From the NCBI GenBank assembly GCA_964621645.1, contig CAZUMH010000009.1:1-54329 (forward strand): a stretch of 54,329 nucleotides of DNA, given 5' to 3'. The position numbers were made by a program, and so were the translations under genes. Numbering within the stretch: the stretch's first letter is position 1; every line of letters begins with the position of its first letter. The stretch is from CAZUMH01 sp964621645 (GTDB lineage Bacteria; Zhuqueibacterota; QNDG01; JAGLOF01). Below are positions 51,260 to 54,329 of the stretch, in pieces. Under the pieces are notes generated by a model. It worked only from the letters and a program-made list of their open reading frames with translations, was not told the DNA's origin and searched no databases.

Positions 51260-51320
51260 CAGGAAGGCTGTACTGCCTGAGTATTATTCATAAAGGACCT
51301 TTTATCCTGCGGGGAATGGC

Positions 51321-52946
51321 ATGATGAAAAAAGCAGCCGCTCTATTCATCCTTCTGACTATGTACGGTACAGCATTCACTCAGGACCTGCCTCGTCGAGA
51401 GGTGGATTACAGGCCCGGTGACTGGGTGAGTTATCCGGTACTGCGGTTCGCCACCAGCGTCGTTTTCGGTCCAACGTACGTCTATTTCGGCACGGACCGG
51501 GGTATTTCCCGCTACGATTATCTCAGGAAAGAATGGGGATATCCTTTTACGGAAAGCGACGGACTGGCTGACGGCCGGGTCATCACCATGGCGTACGACA
51601 CCTTTTCCTCAATTCTCTGGTGTGCCACTCCGGCGGGAGTGAGTTATTATCTGCCTGCCAGTGAGCAGTGGCGCAATATACCCGGGGATGAGATCGGTTC
51701 CAGTATCGTTACCTCCATCGGGGTGGGGATGAGTGAGATATGGCTTGAAAGTGAAGGTGAAATATTCAGCGGGCAGCGGCAGGGCGGTCCTTTCTGGAGA
51801 AGCAGTGCCGATGCAGCTGAGGCGGATCAGGTCATCTGGCAGGGAAGCCTGAAGCAAAAGCAGGAGCTGCCGGAACTGTTTGTAGAGGGCGATTACCAGT
51901 TTTTACCGGAGGGGTATCTGCAGGACAGTTCTCTGAGGCGTTTTCCCGTTTCCGACTGGGCCGCGGACGAATTCAATCATCTCTGGCTTGCCGTCGACGG
52001 CTTGGGAGGAGCGGAAGCCAATCCCCGCACTGAGTGGATGTATTTGCTGCCCTTCGGTCCCTACGTTAATGAAGTAAGAGCCATGGCCTGGGACGGCGAC
52101 GCCATGTGGATCGGAGGAGTGGAACCTTCCGGGAAGGGAGGGGGTGTCAGCCGCTGGGATTTGGAAAATAATACCTGGCGTGTCTTTGAAGCCGAACTGA
52201 TCAGCGGCATGTACAGTGACCGGGTCAACGTCATTCTCCCGGAAGAAAAATATGTCTGGTTCGGTACGGAACAGGGACTGGTTCGTCTGGACAGGCAGCG
52301 GGAGACCTGGCGCACCTTCACAACCAGAGAAAATCTGCCCTATGACCGGATTACCGCGCTTGCCGCAAGCGGCGGCGTCCTGTGGATCGGTACTAGAGAC
52401 GGGCTGGCCGGCATGTCACCAAGCGGTTCCAATCCTCTGCGGGTCCAGGAAAAAGGGTTGAAAGACGGGTACATCTTTCAGCTGGAGGCGGCCGGTGACT
52501 TCCTCTGGGCCGCGGCTGAGTCGGGTCTCTACCGCTATGATCTGGGCAATAAACGATGGGAAATGGTACCGCCCGCTCCGGGGCTCCAGCCCTGGTTTAC
52601 CACCGCTGTATCAGTGCTGGGAAATACTGTATGGGCGGCCAGTGATGACGGGCTGGAGATGAGTCCCGATAACGGGAAAACCTGGCAGGCTTTCCCGCGG
52701 GATCACTACCCGGTGAGCGGCCGGGTATATACCATTTTAGCGGACAGTGACCAGGTCTGGTTCGGGACCGATGAGGGGCTTCTTCTTTACATCATAGAGG
52801 ACCACCGTTTCCGGCTTTTCACGAGAGAAGACGGTCTTGTCGGCAACAGGGTATTCTGGATTCTTCTGGACGGGGATTATCTTTGGGCAGGAACCGACAA
52901 GGGCCTGATCCGTTTTTACTGGAATGCTCCCTACCGCGTCGATTAA
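51321..52946 (+). CDS. Secreted beta-propeller protein (two-component-propeller type)
   Basis: 541-aa exported protein; signal peptide ends near GTAFTQ. Repeated blades of the form V-W-F/I-G-T-x-x-G-L-x-R/L-Y (VYFGTDRGISRYD, VWFGTEQGLVRLD, LWIGTRDGLAGM, LWAAAESGLYRYD, VWFGTDEGLLLY, LWAGTDKGLIRFY) as in the periplasmic sensor of hybrid two-component systems, but no kinase follows. It may be a stand-alone sensor or binding protein. No sorting tail. Confidence 0.8.
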   Translation: MMKKAAALFILLTMYGTAFTQDLPRREVDYRPGDWVSYPVLRFATSVVFGPTYVYFGTDRGISRYDYLRKEWGYPFTESDGLADGRVITMAYDTFSSILWCATPAGVSYYLPASEQWRNIPGDEIGSSIVTSIGVGMSEIWLESEGEIFSGQRQGGPFWRSSADAAEADQVIWQGSLKQKQELPELFVEGDYQFLPEGYLQDSSLRRFPVSDWAADEFNHLWLAVDGLGGAEANPRTEWMYLLPFGPYVNEVRAMAWDGDAMWIGGVEPSGKGGGVSRWDLENNTWRVFEAELISGMYSDRVNVILPEEKYVWFGTEQGLVRLDRQRETWRTFTTRENLPYDRITALAASGGVLWIGTRDGLAGMSPSGSNPLRVQEKGLKDGYIFQLEAAGDFLWAAAESGLYRYDLGNKRWEMVPPAPGLQPWFTTAVSVLGNTVWAASDDGLEMSPDNGKTWQAFPRDHYPVSGRVYTILADSDQVWFGTDEGLLLYIIEDHRFRLFTREDGLVGNRVFWILLDGDYLWAGTDKGLIRFYWNAPYRVD

Positions 52947-52977
52947 GAGCATCCGCCGGCACATTCATCTCAGCTGT

Positions 52978-54300
52978 TCAGGCGGAGTCCTCAGCCAGGG
53001 CCACCCGGCGACCGCGATGTAAATCCACTTTCAGCAATAAAATCCCCCCGATGAGGAAAAAGACAAGCAGCGAGGCGATGCCGAAACGGCTGGAACCGGA
53101 AAGCTGCCCGGCCAGGGCAAAGAGCAGGGGTCCGGCTATACCGGCGAACTTCCCGCTGATATTGAAGAAACTGAAGAATTCGGCGGATTTCTGGCGGGGA
53201 ATCAGGGTGGCGTAGAGGGAGCGGCTGAGTGCCTGAGTTCCCCCCTGTACCAGTCCGACGGCCGCGGCTAAAATCCAAAAATGGATAGCGCTGGTCATAA
53301 AAAATCCCCCCAGGGAAATGAGAAAATAGACAGAGATCCCCAGGAGAATCATCTTTCGGGTGCCGACCTGCCGCGCCAGCCTGCCGAAAAGAAGGGAACA
53401 GGGAACACCGATGATCTGGGTGAGAAGCAGGGCGCCCACCAGATCGAGAGTTGAGATGCCGATCTCGTCCCCATAGGCCGCGGCCATTTTGATTATGGTG
53501 CCGATGCCGTCATTGTAAAACCAGAAAGCCAGTAAAAAGAGAAAGAGATCCCGATAGCGGCGGATGTGCCGAAAGGTATCCCGTAATCTCAAGAGGGAAT
53601 CCTTGAGGAGCGGGCGGGGGTCAGGCTGTCTCTTCCCGCTGGCCGGTTCAGGAACCCGGCGCAGCAGGGGCAGGGAGAAGAAAAGCCACCAGAGGGTCAC
53701 GGTCAGGAAAACAAGGCGCATGGCAAGTAGGGGGACTGTGGCGCCGGTCGGAACAAGCGTCGTGCGGGGAAGCAGGGCGATCAGGGCGAGATGCAGAGCC
53801 AGAATCAAGCCTCCGCCCGCGTATCCGAACGCGTATCCCCGGGAGGAGACACGGTCCAGCTGTCCGGGGAGCACCAGATGGGGCAGGAGACTGTCCGAGA
53901 AGAGTTCGCTGCAGGCGAATCCGGTGAAGGCCGCGATATAGAGCAGTGAGACCCAGTGCCAGTCACCCCGCCCGGTCAGAGCAATGAGGGCTGTGGACCC
54001 GGCTCCCAGGAAGAGGAAGATTTTCAGGTAGCCCTTGCGGCGGGAGCGCCGGTCGGCCGCCGTTCCCAGAACGAGAGAAAAGAAAGCCACAATGAGCATG
54101 GCCGCGGCCGAGGTGTAACCCCAGAGCGAGGTTGCCTGAGGATTGACAATTCCCTGCGGTGACAGACAGGCCACATTGCGGAAAAAAATAGGCAGCACTG
54201 CCGCCATCACGGAGGTGACAAAGGCGGAATTGGCCCAATCATAAAGACACCAGCCGGTCACAATCTGCTGCTGGCTGTACTTTTTTTCAGGTCTCACCAT
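52978..54300 (-). CDS. UMF1-family MFS permease
   Basis: 440-aa inner-membrane protein with 12 helices. GWCLYDWANSAFVTSVMAAVLPIFF at the N-terminus is the signature of the UMF1/Atg22-like group of the major facilitator superfamily; GTAADRRSRRKGYL is the loop 2-3 motif. Substrate unknown in bacteria. The start lies 29 bases from the window end, so its promoter is not visible. Convergent with the propeller gene. Confidence 0.88.
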   Translation of the reverse strand: MVRPEKKYSQQQIVTGWCLYDWANSAFVTSVMAAVLPIFFRNVACLSPQGIVNPQATSLWGYTSAAAMLIVAFFSLVLGTAADRRSRRKGYLKIFLFLGAGSTALIALTGRGDWHWVSLLYIAAFTGFACSELFSDSLLPHLVLPGQLDRVSSRGYAFGYAGGGLILALHLALIALLPRTTLVPTGATVPLLAMRLVFLTVTLWWLFFSLPLLRRVPEPASGKRQPDPRPLLKDSLLRLRDTFRHIRRYRDLFLFLLAFWFYNDGIGTIIKMAAAYGDEIGISTLDLVGALLLTQIIGVPCSLLFGRLARQVGTRKMILLGISVYFLISLGGFFMTSAIHFWILAAAVGLVQGGTQALSRSLYATLIPRQKSAEFFSFFNISGKFAGIAGPLLFALAGQLSGSSRFGIASLLVFFLIGGILLLKVDLHRGRRVALAEDSA

Positions 54301-54329
54301 CGTTCTTGTCGTGGCCTTATCTCTCCAGC

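Overview
The window looks like one metagenome-assembled scaffold (a single 10-N gap at 13162-13171) from a Gram-negative bacterium of the FCB superphylum (Fibrobacteres-Chlorobi-Bacteroidetes and relatives). The clearest sign is two large secreted proteins that end in a 'YPNPFN...' C-terminal sorting domain of the type IX secretion kind, a signature shared by Bacteroidota, KSB1, Calditrichota, Latescibacterota and similar lineages. Many lipoproteins, outer-membrane barrels and secreted peptidases fit this. A phylum-level placement is not possible from the sequence alone. Coding density is high, ribosome binding sites are mostly clear GGAGG types, and base composition is moderate (about half G+C by eye), with two visibly A+T-richer patches around corA (about 18.9-20.5 kb) and an orphan membrane protein (27.1-28.0 kb).

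Layout. 0.1-2.5 kb: secreted M28 aminopeptidase and a ferritin-like protein with a Cys-rich tail. 2.5-4.1 kb: a dispersed repeat, a 60-aa Cys-rich protein and a CTP:lipid-alcohol kinase-like membrane protein, both on the minus strand. 4.1-9.9 kb: an iron operon (DtxR-type regulator, FeoA, FeoB) preceded by a plausible iron-box, followed by an AmrS-type radical SAM enzyme, a small membrane protein, a SpoIIE-type phosphatase and another small membrane protein, closed by a terminator. 9.98-12.6 kb: a secreted pentaheme cytochrome c and an outer-membrane barrel that itself carries one N-terminal CXXCH heme site. 12.6-18.5 kb (minus): MarR regulator, two tandem aromatic/histidine ammonia-lyases with different MIO triads, and a formiminotransferase-cyclodeaminase broken by a one-base frameshift, ending at the assembly gap. 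18.7-20.5 kb: tRNA-Asn and corA. 20.5-24.7 kb (minus): tightly overlapping operon spoIID-like, era, a phosphoglycerate-mutase-like phosphatase and ttcA-like.

25-36.5 kb is an exported-protein region: a ten-repeat FG-GAP protein with sorting tail, an orphan membrane protein, a second pentaheme cytochrome (paralogous to the first), a BNR-repeat protein with sorting tail, two tandem paralogous small barrels and a DPP IV-type peptidase. 36.5-54.3 kb: Nudix and CutC, an S37-type peptidase, a zinc alcohol dehydrogenase, a sodium:sugar symporter with galactokinase, a large secreted esterase, an MBL-fold lipoprotein, a lipase-like lipoprotein, a Na/Pi transporter with its PhoU-like partner, a secreted propeller protein and a UMF1-type permease.

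Taken together the genes describe a heterotroph that secretes peptidases and esterases, can degrade histidine or a related amino acid, takes up galactose, ferrous iron, magnesium and phosphate, and places multiheme cytochromes at the cell envelope. The most unusual items are the pentaheme cytochrome plus heme-barrel pair with its second copy at 28 kb, the Cys-type MIO lyase beside a standard one, the ferritin-like/Cys-tail fusion, and a dispersed intergenic element with a long hairpin.
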